Shown here piece after piece: positions 44,767 through 56,800 of a stretch of DNA of 64,000 nt. Source of the DNA: Cudoniella acicularis (lineage: Eukaryota > Ascomycota > Leotiomycetes > Helotiales > Helotiaceae); assembly GCA_013054445.1 (NCBI GenBank), contig JAAMPI010000008.1, positions 39,577 through 103,576 on the forward strand, in the 5' to 3' direction. Position numbers and translations under genes: made by a program. The notes below the pieces were generated by a model. That model worked only from the letters and a program-made list of their open reading frames with translations. It did no database searches and was not told the origin of the DNA. Within the stretch, counting starts at the first letter, position 1. The number at the start of each line of letters is the position of its first letter.

Positions 44767-45679
44767 CTTTCCGGCTCTAACAAAAAAAATCATGTACCTC
44801 TCTTTCGATCCCGCATTTTCAACTATCTTCTCCTCTTCTTTCCTTCTCAAACTCCATGTATCATTTCCTGGGTAGGGGCGTGGGCATATTTCACTTCGCA
44901 TCTTTCTCGGTGTTTCTCCTTAATCTTCTTCATCATTTGCTTTTCGGGCACGGACATGGACATGGACATGGACACGGACGCATGGGAAACGGTTGATTAT
45001 TATCATGATGCGCACAGGATCAAACGACGACGAGACGACCGAACGACTCACTTAATGCTGGACCTAATTCTTATTATATACTCATTCCTTCTTTAATATC
45101 TCCTTCCTCCCTTTCACGCGATTTACATGGTCCTACTGCCTTGCTTTATACTCTTCCCTTCATATCGTCCATCTTCTTCTCCTCCTTATCCTGTAAGATC
45201 TACCTACATACACGCATCTTTTCAGTTAGTCATTCATCGATCGATAGGGAAAGGGGGCGTTGGGACTTAATGATGATAATGTGGGCATTTACGGCGGTTG
45301 CGATGATACCCTGCATTATGTTAGAAGCTAGATAATTAGAGAAGAAACCGTGGTTTTCAAAAATAATGACAGTATCAGTAATCTATAGATATGGCAGTAA
45401 TCGGTCTCTTTTCATTAAGCGGCCTTTCGTAACATTTCGCCTTATAAAGGTGGGTGATTTTGCTCTTGTGATGTATTCTTGACACTACCTATCTAAGGTT
45501 GAATACCAAGTGCGGCCCTCAGCAAAAATCCTGCCTAGTATAGGTGTCATAAATGTTGAGTTTCCATTTGATCGTCATCATTCATATATGTCTACATACG
45601 GTCATCCCAGATATCAAAAACCGCCACCAAACCCGAATTTAAGCCTACATCATCACACTCATCATCCCTACCTTCAAAC
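44767..45679. other. Convergent 3' flanks with a short hexamer repeat
   Basis: Space between the stops of the C2H2 factor and the GFRxG-repeat gene. A short degenerate (GGACAT/C)n repeat lies at about 44,950-44,980. No gene is recognised; frames at 44,605-44,901 (minus) and 45,141-45,335 (plus) are unsupported. Confidence 0.5.
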
Positions 45680-48362
45680 TCAGTCGTGAATAACCCCGCT
45701 CTGCTGCTCTTCCATCCCTATCTCTTCCTCGAGCTCTCGCGCCAACTCACTATCCAAATGCATCGCCTCAGCAGTCAACCTGTCCGCTTCCCTCCTATAA
45801 TTCCCTGCTTCCTCCTCCAAGGCAGTCGCCTGATCCATCATCTTCAGCCTGTCTTTCTCTCCAACATCCGGGGAAGTCATCGCGATGTGAACCTTGACTG
45901 CCTCCGCCTCCTTACTGTCTGCCATCATTGCCATTTCGTGAGCCTGAGCGTGGATCTGCTCCGATCCACGAGAAACAGGCGAGGGACCTTCCCCTCGCGG
46001 CGCGGAGATTCTCCCAGGCGCATACGGAAGTCCTTGAGTGAAAGGCCATCCGCCGTGCATGGCTGCGATTCCTGGAGGTCCCAGTGGCATCGGCGGGGTC
46101 ATCAAATCCTGAGGTTTATTGACAACAGGGGCTGAACCAGCTCTTCCGAATGGAAACCCACGGCTTGAACTCGGCATGTCCATAGTGGGAGGTTGCATAG
46201 GGAAATGACCAGTGTTACCCGGTACGGGCAGACTAGAGCTTGAAGCACCCCAAGGCGGATGGTTGCGTCGCTCAGCACGAGCGCATTTCTTTCCCTCTCT
46301 CCTAGACCTCCGCTCTTCCTTCCTTGCACCCCTATGCTCCTTTTTTAACTCTCTCCTTGCAGTACGGCGTTCACGTTTTGCCTGTTTTCTTTCCTTTTTC
46401 TGTGCCTTTTTGCTTTCCTTGAACATCTTCAGCAAATTTTTTACCTCTTGGCGCAGCTCCTTCATATCTTGATCATGTCGTTGTGGGGAGTTTTTCTTGG
46501 CATCTTTAATCTGATGCTTTAGATCCCGCACAGAAGACTTGGTGATTGGGTGTTCTGGGTGATTCAACCATTCCATTAACGACTGTTTTGCAGTTGGTAA
46601 TTGCTGCTCTTTCAAGTCATCATAATCTGGAAGTGAGCCTAGTGATGATTCCGAACTTGACGAGCTGGAACTAGAAGAGCTTGAAACGGAGGCGGATCGT
46701 CTTCGTGGAGCTGGACCTGCATGTTGATGACCTGGAAAGCCGTGGCCCCGACCACGCCCTCTATGGGTATGATCCTGACCTTCTTTTCGTCCAAATGTTC
46801 TGCCGCCCATGCTAACACCACGAGAATCTGCAATAAACCCTCGGGATCCTCCTAGTCGGAACCCTTTATGGTCCGCTACCAGCATGTTACCCATCCGAAA
46901 GCCATTGTTATCAGCCTATAATATTTACATATCAGTTCCGCAAATACCGCTGATGCTCAAAACGAAAGATGTCCAATAAAACTGTTAAAAGCCTAGGGAG
47001 GCTTGAAACTAATCTGTGGCATATCGGAAAACCCTTTGAACAGTGTGATACCGAGAGTACTGTACATATAGGTCGTCTAGCAATTGCTTGACTTGACGGC
47101 CCATTGTCCACAATACAGATAAAAAGTAGATTCGAGGTATGTAAGAATTTGCTTACCACAAGACCATTCCTGCCCATTCGAAAGCCATTGTTGTCAGCCT
47201 ATTATGCGAATATGTTAGTTTTGCAAACTATAATGCTTAAAAACAATAGTCGTGCAATAAAAATCTTGAAATGTCCAAGATGATCTCGGGACTAGTTAGT
47301 TACGAGACAAACTTTTTCTGCAGAGTCTACCATGTTAAGAGCACGTCCATCTCTAGCGATTGATTGAGTGGTATTTTCCCCATTGTCCAAAATACTAATC
47401 AAGAATAGACTGCGCATGCGTAAAAAAAAAAAGCTTACCACAAGACCATTCTTGCCAATCCGGAAGCCCGTATTGTCCGCGACAATTGGCCCAAGTTTAA
47501 ATCCACGAGAAGAGGCTTCCACACCAGGAAAGGAGTTTTTAAAACCTCCAAACATCCCTTTTCGACTTGGTCCAGTATTTGGACCGCCTTCGTTCGTCCT
47601 TACTGATTCTGTGAGAATCTCATGGTCGTATGGAATCCACTCGCCGGGTATTCCGAGTCTCCCATCGGGATTAATTTCTGGCTGGGGATCCGATATTGTG
47701 ATGCGAATTCCGCGAGGATGAAAGAAATTCTCATTCCACTCTGCTACCGTTGAGGCGGCTGTGTGGATTCTGGGGGATGGCGGTTGCCGTAAGGGCTCGA
47801 GCTGAGCGCTGACTTGATCACTCCTGGATTTATCTTCTTGTTTTAGATCGAGTCTACTCATTTGTTCATCCAGGAGCTCTGCTCGGAGTTTCCTATCCGC
47901 TACATCCTCATTCACACTTGCGTAGTGATCTGGTAGTAGATAATTGAGAAATGTAGCCCAGTCCTGCTGAGAGACATCCTTAGATGCCCATTCGTTGGGG
48001 TAAGGGATGTCATAGGGCCGTGTGTTCGATGTGACGATAACATCGTGGTATACAAGCTGTGAACTGGCTGCATACCCGGCCGGAACCGGTCTTGAATCAA
48101 AATAGGCTGCTGCCGAGGAGGAGGACTGATGGCTTAAGCCATCTTCTAAACCGTGGTCGAGGTCGTGGTTCACGGATCCAGGCGGAGACGGGAGCGGCGT
48201 GTAGATCACGGAGCCGGCAGCTGATGAAGTAGCTGCGACAGAAGCATCATCGGCTCGTGAAGCCGCTGGGCTCAAGTGGAAATTAGAAGTTGTCCCCGCA
48301 TTTGAGAAAATATCTGTAGGAGTATATGGAGGAGGAGGTGCGTCCTCGGCATCGGCATTCAT
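45680..48362 (-). CDS. GFRxG-repeat, coiled-coil protein of unknown function
   Basis: Exons 48,362-47,439, 47,198-47,157 and 46,915-45,680 give 733 residues. The N-terminus is proline-rich (DAPPPPYTPTDIFS). A conserved-looking middle includes PYPNEWASKDVSQQDWATFL. Around residues 290-370 is a series of about 14-residue units of the form ADNxGFRxGxNGLV; exon 2 encodes exactly one (42 nt). Then follow RGRGRG, a 12-serine run, a strongly basic coiled-coil (KKAQKKERKQAKRERR...), a Pro/Gly/Met-rich part and an acidic coiled-coil ending in EEIGMEEQQSG. There is no signal peptide or membrane segment. The charge pattern suggests a scaffold or nucleic-acid-associated protein, but the family is unknown to me. 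The two introns (240 and 241 nt) are homologous to each other. Confidence 0.8.
46916..47438 (-). repeat. Tandem exon-intron duplication inside the GFRxG gene
   Basis: Intron 47,199-47,438 and intron 46,916-47,156 share the start GTAAGC, the segment GGACAATGGG followed by CAAT(C/T)GCTAGA, and AT-rich ends (...ATTATAG or ATAATAG). Between them lies the 42-nt exon, nearly identical to the end of exon 1 and the start of exon 3. The unit is about 283 nt. Both introns are phase 0, so duplication adds 14 residues without disturbing the frame. Confidence 0.85.
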
Positions 48363-49320
48363 GCTGGGCGATTTGTAGCTCGATTCTTGAGCACCGAGAA
48401 CAATTGCAAAGTGCTTAATGGACGTCGACTGGAATTATCGACTAGAGTAAAGGTAGACTTGGTAAGAATCGAAAAAGGTGTGGTACAGTCAAGAATAGCA
48501 CGGATACAAAGATTTTAAGGATTTAGAGCAGATGGAGATAGGAGTTTCTTTGCGACGTTCAGGCTGACACTGCCGGAGGGCGGGGAGGCTGTACTGAGTA
48601 GTCATATCCATGTCGTCGGCGGCTCAGGCCGAAAGCCAACACGCGCGTCCCCACCACAACCTGATCCGCATCCCTGTTCAGGCAACCATATCAAAAATCT
48701 TGGCACCTATCATAAACATCGAGAGCTTGGAGATAGCATCGCCATTTAGAGATGCTTTCGTCGCCTGTCTCTCCACTTTCACATGTGCGTCAATTACCTC
48801 GCAAATGAGGCTGCGTCAAAACAGCCACGAAGTAGTATTGCAGACAACGCCTGTTTCCACGCAATCATTTCTTAGACATTCTTTACTGTACAAGCACAAG
48901 CAACTTGCAGTGAGTCAACCTTACCACAACCCATGGAAAACGGCTGGTTGAGCGAAACAGGTCGTTGAGGCGTGCTCCATAGTCAGTTTCTAGAGCCTTC
49001 AGCAAAACCAGCAAATCCCTCGAGGAACGAGGCGCCTTGACCATGTCGTTTTGTGCCTGTCGCTTAGTGCAACTCCAGACGTATTGCTTCAAGTAGGCTA
49101 GCTAGCTGGTTTTGAACCGCAATTCAATTTACTCCAGACCGATTTCCTCTGCTTGGGTAGCGAACACCGGATTTGAAAGCGCAGAAGTTTTCCTCTAGCC
49201 AATTTGTATGCCTCGAAAACATCTTGTTTCATTTCTTGATATTGATGCGTGGTTATGTGTATACCAGATACTGGACTAATTCTGAGGTTGAGTGTAGTAT
49301 GTCGCTGAAGATAAATCCCT
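48363..49320. other. Intergenic between GFRxG gene and GCD7
   Basis: Upstream of the GFRxG gene and downstream of GCD7 (both minus strand). Frames at 48,610-48,951 (plus) and 48,883-49,092 (minus) show no domain. Nothing else is seen. Confidence 0.5.
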
Positions 49321-50912
49321 TTAGAATTGCAATTCCGGATTATGAAAATTGATGTCCTCGATCTTGTAATGGTCTGCAACTATTCTATAAAGATACGACG
49401 GTGCATGTGCCCCCCTTTCAAAAGTTAGCCAAATAAATTCATACGTAATCAACAAATAACTTACAAATTAGTAATGTAAAGATCAACCAAATCAGGAGGC
49501 ACATAGTCGTAAACCGGGTTGTCAACTTCAAGATTGTCCACGAGAGCGCCATCTTGATATCCGACAATAGCTCCAGGGTCACCATACTCAATAAGTGATT
49601 CGAATTCGAAAGGGTATTCTGGGCTGAGCTTATAGACCCCACTGACAACAATGACTGGTGTCCGGTGTACTTTTGCAGCCTTTGCAATTATACGAGCACC
49701 TGCGGATGCAATCAACCCACCATTTGCAATGACTGCATGAGTAGCCAAAATGACTTTGTTGACTCTCGACATAATTGCAAAAATTGAAGCATCAGTTATC
49801 AGGATGACTGTTATGCCAGCAGAGGAAAGTGGCTTCACAAACATCTCAGTGCTCATCTCATCGGCACCTTCAATATTAGCTTTGCTTTTGCCTGTAACGG
49901 CAGCATGTACTGCTTCGTGGTCATTGGGATATGACTCTGCGACGATGACAGTGAACTTTCTTTTGTCGGCGGCTTTTAGTAAGAACTTTTGAACACTCAA
50001 CGAAGACGAATGTGTAAGTATGACCTCATTGGAGTGTATGTGCTCCTGGGCGTAAGCAGCAATTTGATCATCCACCTGATCAAGTTCATCAATAATTTCC
50101 TCAATCCCACTAATTACCTCGGCTTTCAAGTCTTTGGAAGTTGTAGCAATTTTGTGTGCAAGAGAAGCGGCATTAACGGCGGATTTTCCATGTGGGGAGC
50201 TTGTTCCTGGAGGAGTAGCTAATGGGGATGGCGTTGCAGACAGAAGATTGAACATCGATTGTTGGACCGGGACTCCATTCAAAACCGCAAATGAAGTGTG
50301 AGAGGTCAATAAGGGTGGCCGATGGCCTGTTTGAGGCCGTCCCCCAAAGACATCGTCCTCGCTTGTTTCTGCCAGTTCCGACGCATCGGTAGAAGCAAAT
50401 CTTAGAGGACTGAAAGTAGGAGGTGGTGCGGCGGCTTTCGCAACCCCTAAGTCGCTGTGCTGACGCTGCGGAGAACCTATTTGGCTATTTGATGCAGAAT
50501 CGCTCACATCCTCGTTTCGATCTTCCTTTGCCTCATCCCTGATCATGCCGAGTACTCGTCGAATGATGTTGCCAACAACCATCTCCCTAGGCTGGGCTTC
50601 AATGAGACGTTGGCCGACCTCCCGAATTCGCTCCAGAAGCTTCCCAATATCTGTCCATCTGAATTTTGCGACGACCCGAAGCAGGAGATGCGCGGTAGCT
50701 ATGGCACATGGTCTCGAGTTTTTTATTTGCCTTCGCTTTAGAAGCCTGTGCGAGGTCAGTCATCTGCTGTTAGGGGAATGAATAGATCCAATAACGGGGT
50801 ATTGTGCAACCTACGAAATCAAATTCTCAATTGAAGATTCCAATTGCTGAGTTTTGAGAGACTTGAGGAAAACGCCTAGATTTGGCGCATAGCCAGCCTG
50901 AAAAGACGGCAT
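49321..50912 (-). CDS. GCD7: Translation initiation factor eIF2B subunit beta
   Basis: Exons 50,912-50,815, 50,745-49,465 and 49,414-49,321 (introns 69 and 50 nt) give 490 residues. The N-terminal helical part includes RPCAIATAHLLLRVVAKFRW and REMVVGNIIRRVLGMIRDEA. A fungal Ser/Pro/Thr insertion (about 125-235) follows. The Rossmann-like C-terminal domain has VILTHSSSLSVQKFL, KFTVIVAESYPNDHE, VNKVILATHAVIANGG and VYDYVPPDLVDLYITNLG, ending in HAPSYLYRIVADHYK. This is the conserved eIF2B alpha/beta/delta regulatory fold, and the beta signature is strong. It acts in the cytosolic eIF2B decamer that exchanges GDP for GTP on eIF2 and is inhibited by phosphorylated eIF2. The last exon is needed to complete the conserved C-terminus. 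It is divergent from NEM1, with 732 bp between starts. Confidence 0.92.
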
Positions 50913-51644
50913 GGCGAGCCGGACTCTGCTAAGAGTTGTATACTGTAAAAGCAAAAAGTCTAGGTTGGTATTATTCTGTCAATCTGTTGTGGAGGGGTAA
51001 CGCTTTGTTCAGAGCACGAAAGATGAAATATTTATTTCCGGGAGAGTGAAGAATGCACGCCTTGGAGCAGTGTTTCGGACAACTCAGACCGATGAGATAA
51101 GAAGCTGAGCAGGTGAGATGAGTATTGCGGGGCTCTTTGAGGTTGAGAAGAGTGTTGATTCCTATGGTGTTTTCAAAATTCTGTCTGTGACTCTTTTTGT
51201 GGAGTGGAAGCTAAAGAGCTGCGACAGGGGTCCTGAAGCAACAAATCAGCCTCTCAGACAAGCTAATCAGAGCGCAGCTCCCATGAACTAGAGCCAACCA
51301 CGAGGTCGTCCAGAAAGACCCCCAGTAAACATCCACAGCGACCTCGGTTTCCTCATTGATATTCCATTCCACGCAAAATCGGGTTCGAGTTCCGTAGTCG
51401 AGTATTGCTTTACGAAACACATAACTCCACGCACGAGGCGCTCAATCGTTGCGCTGACGTAGGGTTCACGAAGTCTGTCGCGACAGCATACAACAAGGCG
51501 CCCAACATATCATTTGAAAAGAGGGGTTCTCGTTCAACACACCTCGGACAAGAGCTCTCCACTTTTGCCCCCGATATTGGCCTTGAGCCGCGTTTGATTG
51601 CTTTCGAAGACCAGCCGGACATCCCTCATGGCTCCAGTCGAACG
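50913..51644. promoter_or_regulatory. Divergent promoter region of GCD7 and NEM1
   Basis: 732 bp separate the two start codons. The plus-strand frame continues upstream of 51,645 to 51,405 without a stop, so an 80-residue N-terminal extension of NEM1 is formally possible. No TATA box or other specific element is called. Confidence 0.4.
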
Positions 51645-53287
51645 ATGAACTCTCTGAATATCCTCTCGGCAAGAGTCTCGCCGCCGCAGACTCCAGCGCC
51701 TTCACGATCAAACTCGTATGGAAACCTTTCAGTACCTGGAGAAGTATCGGAATCAAGGAGAAATTCTCGAGATGATGTTTTCGACGAGAAGGCCGGAGGG
51801 GCTGTTGATATCCAGGGCGCGGACTTCGACGATGAGAGAGCGGCATATGAGGAGACCCCTTTACTAGACAAGGAAGAAAAGGAGCTTTCCGGGAGTGAGA
51901 TTTTTGGTTGGCATATTATTCCCAAGAGGATTTCCACTGCAGTCATTGAGTCTATACGCTGGGTGTTGTCAACTTTCGCTGCACCTGGTGTATACCTCAT
52001 CGCATGTTTATACGATGAGAGGGGTTATTTTGCCCCCATATCACAGCTTAAGAAACTTGGCGGGATTCTCTCTGGAAATGGGAGACGAGCGTCAACCGGT
52101 CAAGCCGTTGGTCTTTCGTCTTTTGACGATAGGACTCGGTTGGAAGATGAAATTTACGGGAAGACCACATCTCGCCGAACTTCTGCTAAGGGCCGAGCGG
52201 TCTCATCGAATTCCTCCTCTTCCGGCCTTTCTTCAGAGTCGGAATCCGATCGCGATAGATACACAGCCGAAAATGACAAGCCTACATCGGCAGGATCGAA
52301 CCGCCATACTCGCTCTAAGTCTTTGCAATCTTCAGATGAGATTGCTCCAGCAAGACGATCCATCCGAATAAAGCTTCATAACGAAGACAGCTTAAGGCAG
52401 AGGAAACATCGACGAGCGCAGTCCTCGGGCACACAAAATAATGGCTCTGGTGCTTCTCCCGCAGGAGAACTATCACCCGCTTCCATCAAATCACCAACCT
52501 CTCCATCAGCCTCCCTCCTGATGACCAAATATCCTCGCGCGCCTGCACCTCCGAGGCCTCTCATACCACGCCGGCAACCCTCATATGTCCTTCCAGATAC
52601 ACCGAGCGGAAGACTGATCCAAAAGACCCTTATACTCGATCTGGATGAGACATTGATTCATAGTATGGCCAAGGGCGGTCGAATGAGTACAGGACACATG
52701 GTTGAAGTGAAATTGAACACTGTTGTGGGACCGGGAGGAAGTGCTACTTTAGGGCCGCAGCATCCGATTTTATATTATGTGCATAAACGACCACATTGCG
52801 ATGACTTTCTGCGGCGGGTGAGTAGATTACCTTGAAGATGTGGATCACTATTAATATATGATAGGTCTGCAAGTGGTACAATTTAGTCGTCTTCACGGCT
52901 TCCGTCCAAGAATACGCCGACCCGGTAATAGACTGGTTAGAGCAGGAGCGTAAATTCTTTTCTGGTCGATATTATCGCCAACATTGTACATTTAGACATG
53001 GTGCATTCATCAAAGACTTGAGCTCGGTGGAGCCAGACCTTAGCAAGGTCATGATTTTAGACAACAGCCCTTTGAGTTACATGTTTCATCAAGGTATGTT
53101 TGATTTCTGATATTTCAATGACCTAGTCTAATGGTTTCCAGACAATGCTATACCCATAGAGGGCTGGATAAGCGACCCGACAGATAATGGCCTTCTTCAT
53201 CTAGTACCTTTGTTGGAGGGTTTGCAATGGGTAACTGACGTCCGAGCTTTTCTTGGGCTCCGAGGTGGAGAGGACGGAAAGCAATAG
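51645..53287 (+). CDS. NEM1: Nuclear envelope phosphatase catalytic subunit NEM1 (HAD, FCP1/SCP type)
   Basis: Exons 51,645-52,817, 52,865-53,093 and 53,142-53,287 (introns 47 and 48 nt) give 515 residues. A membrane segment lies near residues 101-123 (IESIRWVLSTFAAPGVYLIA). A Ser/Arg-rich linker follows, then the phosphatase domain: KTLILDLDETLIHSM (332-340 holds the catalytic DxDxT), YYVHKRPHCDDFLRR, VVFTASVQEYADPVID, HCTFRHGAFIKDLS and MILDNSPLSYMFH, ending in LEGLQWVTDVRAFLG. In yeast Nem1 with Spo7 dephosphorylates the phosphatidate phosphatase Pah1 at the nuclear/ER membrane, controlling lipid synthesis and nuclear shape. I chose the start MNSLNILSARVSPPQTPAPS because it gives the usual fungal N-terminus. 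Confidence 0.93.
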
Positions 53288-53833
53288 CATAGCATAATAA
53301 ATCGAGTTTCAATCAATGTCTTTTTGAGCAAAGGCTTTTCTATTTACCCGAGTTTTAAGATCATTTTAAGATGACAGAAGTGTTTCCTCATTTGCAGGAT
53401 GCCAGGGAAAATATACTCGGTCTAATATTTTCTGTATGCCCAGGATAGATGAAAGTCCAAGTGCATTGTTCAGATAAAGGTATTAATGAACTCATATTAG
53501 GATTTAGACATATCAAGTAATTTATCAGGCTCTCCCGTCGACTCAATAACTTCTCTATAATTTGTACTCAATGAAACTGAGTGACTTTGATTGGATGCGA
53601 CGCAAGCTCGCAAGACAGAACTTGCGGTGGGGCACGAGCACGTGATAACCCCGCCAAAGTTTTTTTTTTTGGGAATTGAGAGCTACAGGTCTGACTCAAA
53701 CCTTCAAGATATTGTAGCTAAGAACCGCGCGACCGACCCATTGAAGACAATGCGATAGCAACAACCCCATTTCATAGCAGCCTCACAGGTGCTTACTTCG
53801 CTCATGTTCGATGCCAGATAGCACAAAATCAAT
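53288..53833. other. Intergenic between NEM1 and RPC160
   Basis: 3' flank of NEM1 and promoter of RPC160. A T-run at 53,660-53,669 is the only notable feature; no gene is seen. Confidence 0.5.
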
Positions 53834-56800
53834 ATGATGAAGATCAAGCAGCAGGTCATTGACCGACCACCAAAGCGGTTCAAGGAGTTGAAGTTTGGCA
53901 TCCAGTATGATCCATGGATCTTTTTACCTAGAAGCTCCGCTCGTGCTAATGAATTGTTTCAAGGTCAAATCAAGATATCGTCAATCAAGCCGTCCTCGAA
54001 GTCTCCGATCGCATACTCTACGACGTAGAAAAGAATCGAAAACCTGTGCAACATGGAGCTCTAGATGCAAGATTGGTGCGAACTTTCTGGTTTGAAGTGC
54101 TAGTAGGATCTCTTCGCTAATATGTATTCGTGCTGGTTTCAGGGAATATCTAGCAAGACGGGTCTCTGCGAGACTTGTGGCGAAGGACTTCAAAATTGCA
54201 ATGGTCACTTTGGACATATTAGACTGGCTCTCCCGGCATTCCATATTGGCTATTTGAAACTGGTTATGAACATTTTGCAAAACATCTGCAAGGTACGGCG
54301 CAGCCTCTATTCTTGAAACGCTATTGGGCCAACACTGCTTTAGGAGTGTGCAAAAGTTCTACTTACCAATAGCGAACGACGTGCATTCTTAAAAGAACTT
54401 CGCAAACCTGGGATCGACAATTTAAAGAGAACACAGATTTGCAAGAGGATAAACGAACAATGTCGAAAAGCAAAGCATTGTCCTTATTGCGACTCGATCA
54501 ATGGCCAAATTCGAAAGATTGCCGTCCTGAAGCTTGCGCATGACAAATATCAAGCCTATAACAAGTCGACGGCAAAATCGAGAGTTATGCCAGCCGGTCT
54601 GGTTGCTTTCAATGAAACTTTTACCGAGGCCAAGAAGACCAACACTGAGCTAGAAAAACACATGAGAAAGGCTATGGATGATCTTAATCCCCTAAGAGTT
54701 CTGAATCTCTTCAAAATGATCAGTCCAAGTGATTGTGAACTTTTAGGAATCAATCCAGCTGAGGGAAGACCTGAGATGTTCCTATGGCAATATGTGCCAG
54801 CCCCTCCGGTTTGCATACGCCCATCTGTTGCACAAGATAATGCCAGTACAGAAGACGATCTCACGACAAAATTAGCCGACATAGTTCATATCAGCTCTCT
54901 CATTCGAGCCGCTTTACAGAAAGGTCAACCTGTACAGACTATCGTTGAGCAGTGGGACTATCTTCAGTTACAAATAGCAATGTACGTTAACAGCGATGTC
55001 CCTGGCCTCCAACAGTCCAGCTACGGCAAGGCCATTCGAGGCTTTTGCCAACGCCTGAAAGGCAAGCAAGGTCGATTTCGTGGTAACCTGTCCGGAAAGC
55101 GTGTTGATTTCTCCGGTCGTACCGTCATATCTCCGGATCCAAACCTTGGAATTGATCAAGTCGCCATTCCTATTCTGGTCGCTAAAAACCTCACATACCC
55201 GGAGCGAGTCCAGCGACATAACATCAAAAAGCTTCAGCAGTGTGTCATCAACGGACCCACCAAACACCCTGGTGCCCAGCAGATTATTAAGAAGGAGGAC
55301 GATGTTAAAATATCTTTAAAATTTGCCCGGCGAGATGCTGAGGCGAAAGCTTTGAAAATTGGGGATGTTGTCGAAAGACACCTTGAAGACGGTGATATTG
55401 TCCTTTTCAACAGACAACCATCACTGCACAAGCTCAGTATCATGAGTCATTATGTTAAGGTCAGACCATGGAGGACCTTCCGTCTCAACGAGTGTGTCTG
55501 CAATCCCTACAACGCTGATTTCGATGGAGACGAGATGAATCTACATGTTCCTCAAACCGAGGAGGCAAGGACGGAGGCCATCAACTTAATGGGAGTAAAG
55601 AATAACTTGTCAACCCCAAAAAACGGAGAGCCTATCATTTCTGCCACCCAGGATTTCATCACAGCCGCATATCTTCTCAGCAGTAAGGAGAACTTCTTTG
55701 ACCGAAAGACGTTTACGAACTTTTGTATGTATATGGTTGATGGCAACGTCCATTTGGATCTGCCACCTCCAGCAATCCTGAAGCCTCAAGCACTCTGGAC
55801 TGGGAAGCAGGTCTTCAGCGTGCTCATGAGACCTAACAAACAGTCTCCTGTCAAGGTTAACCTGGATGCCAAATGCCGTGATTACAAGGCAAGAGCAGGC
55901 CAATGTCCAGATATGGATCCAAATGATGGGTGGCTCGTAGTGCGCAATTCCGAGGTTATGTGCGGGAGGATGGACAAGACCACTGTAGGATCTGGAAAGA
56001 AGGATTCCATCTTCTACATCATTCTTCGAGATTTTGGTCCAGATGAGGCTGTAGTAGCCATGAATCGACTTGCGAAAATTTCGGCAAGATATCTAACGAA
56101 TCAAGGGTTTTCTATTGGCATCAGCGACGTATATCCATCCGCCAAGCTAACGGAAAAGAAGAATTCATTGGTTATGAAGGCTTACGAGGAGTGTGAAGAG
56201 TTGATCAAGACCTTCAAAGAAGGCAAGCTTCAAAAGGCTACTGGATGTAACATGGAAGAAACTCTGGAGAACGCTATTTCGGGTATCCTGAGTAGGGTTA
56301 GACAACAAGCAGGAAATTACTGTATCGACACGTTAAGCAAATGGAACTCGCCACTTATTATGGCTAAATCCGGATCCAAAGGCTCCGATATCAACGTCGC
56401 CCAGATGGTTGCTGTTGTAGGACAACAAATTATTGGTGGTAAGCGAGTTCCAGATGGATTCCAGGACCGAAGCCTTCCTCACTTCCCGAAGAATGCTCGA
56501 CAACCTTTATCTAAGGGTTTCGTGAGGAACAGTTTCTTCACCGGTTTGACCCCAACCGAGTTCCTATTCCACGCCATATCTGGACGTGAGGGATTGGTTG
56601 ATACCGCTGTCAAGACCGCTGAAACTGGGTACATGTCAAGAAGATTGATGAAATCGCTAGAGGATTTGTCGACCCAGTACGATGACACCGTGCGAAACTC
56701 TTCTGGTGGAATCGTTCAGTTCCAATTTGGAGCCGATAAGCTCGATCCAGTCGATATGGAAGGCTCCGCTGTACCCGTTCATTTTGAGCGAACATGGACA

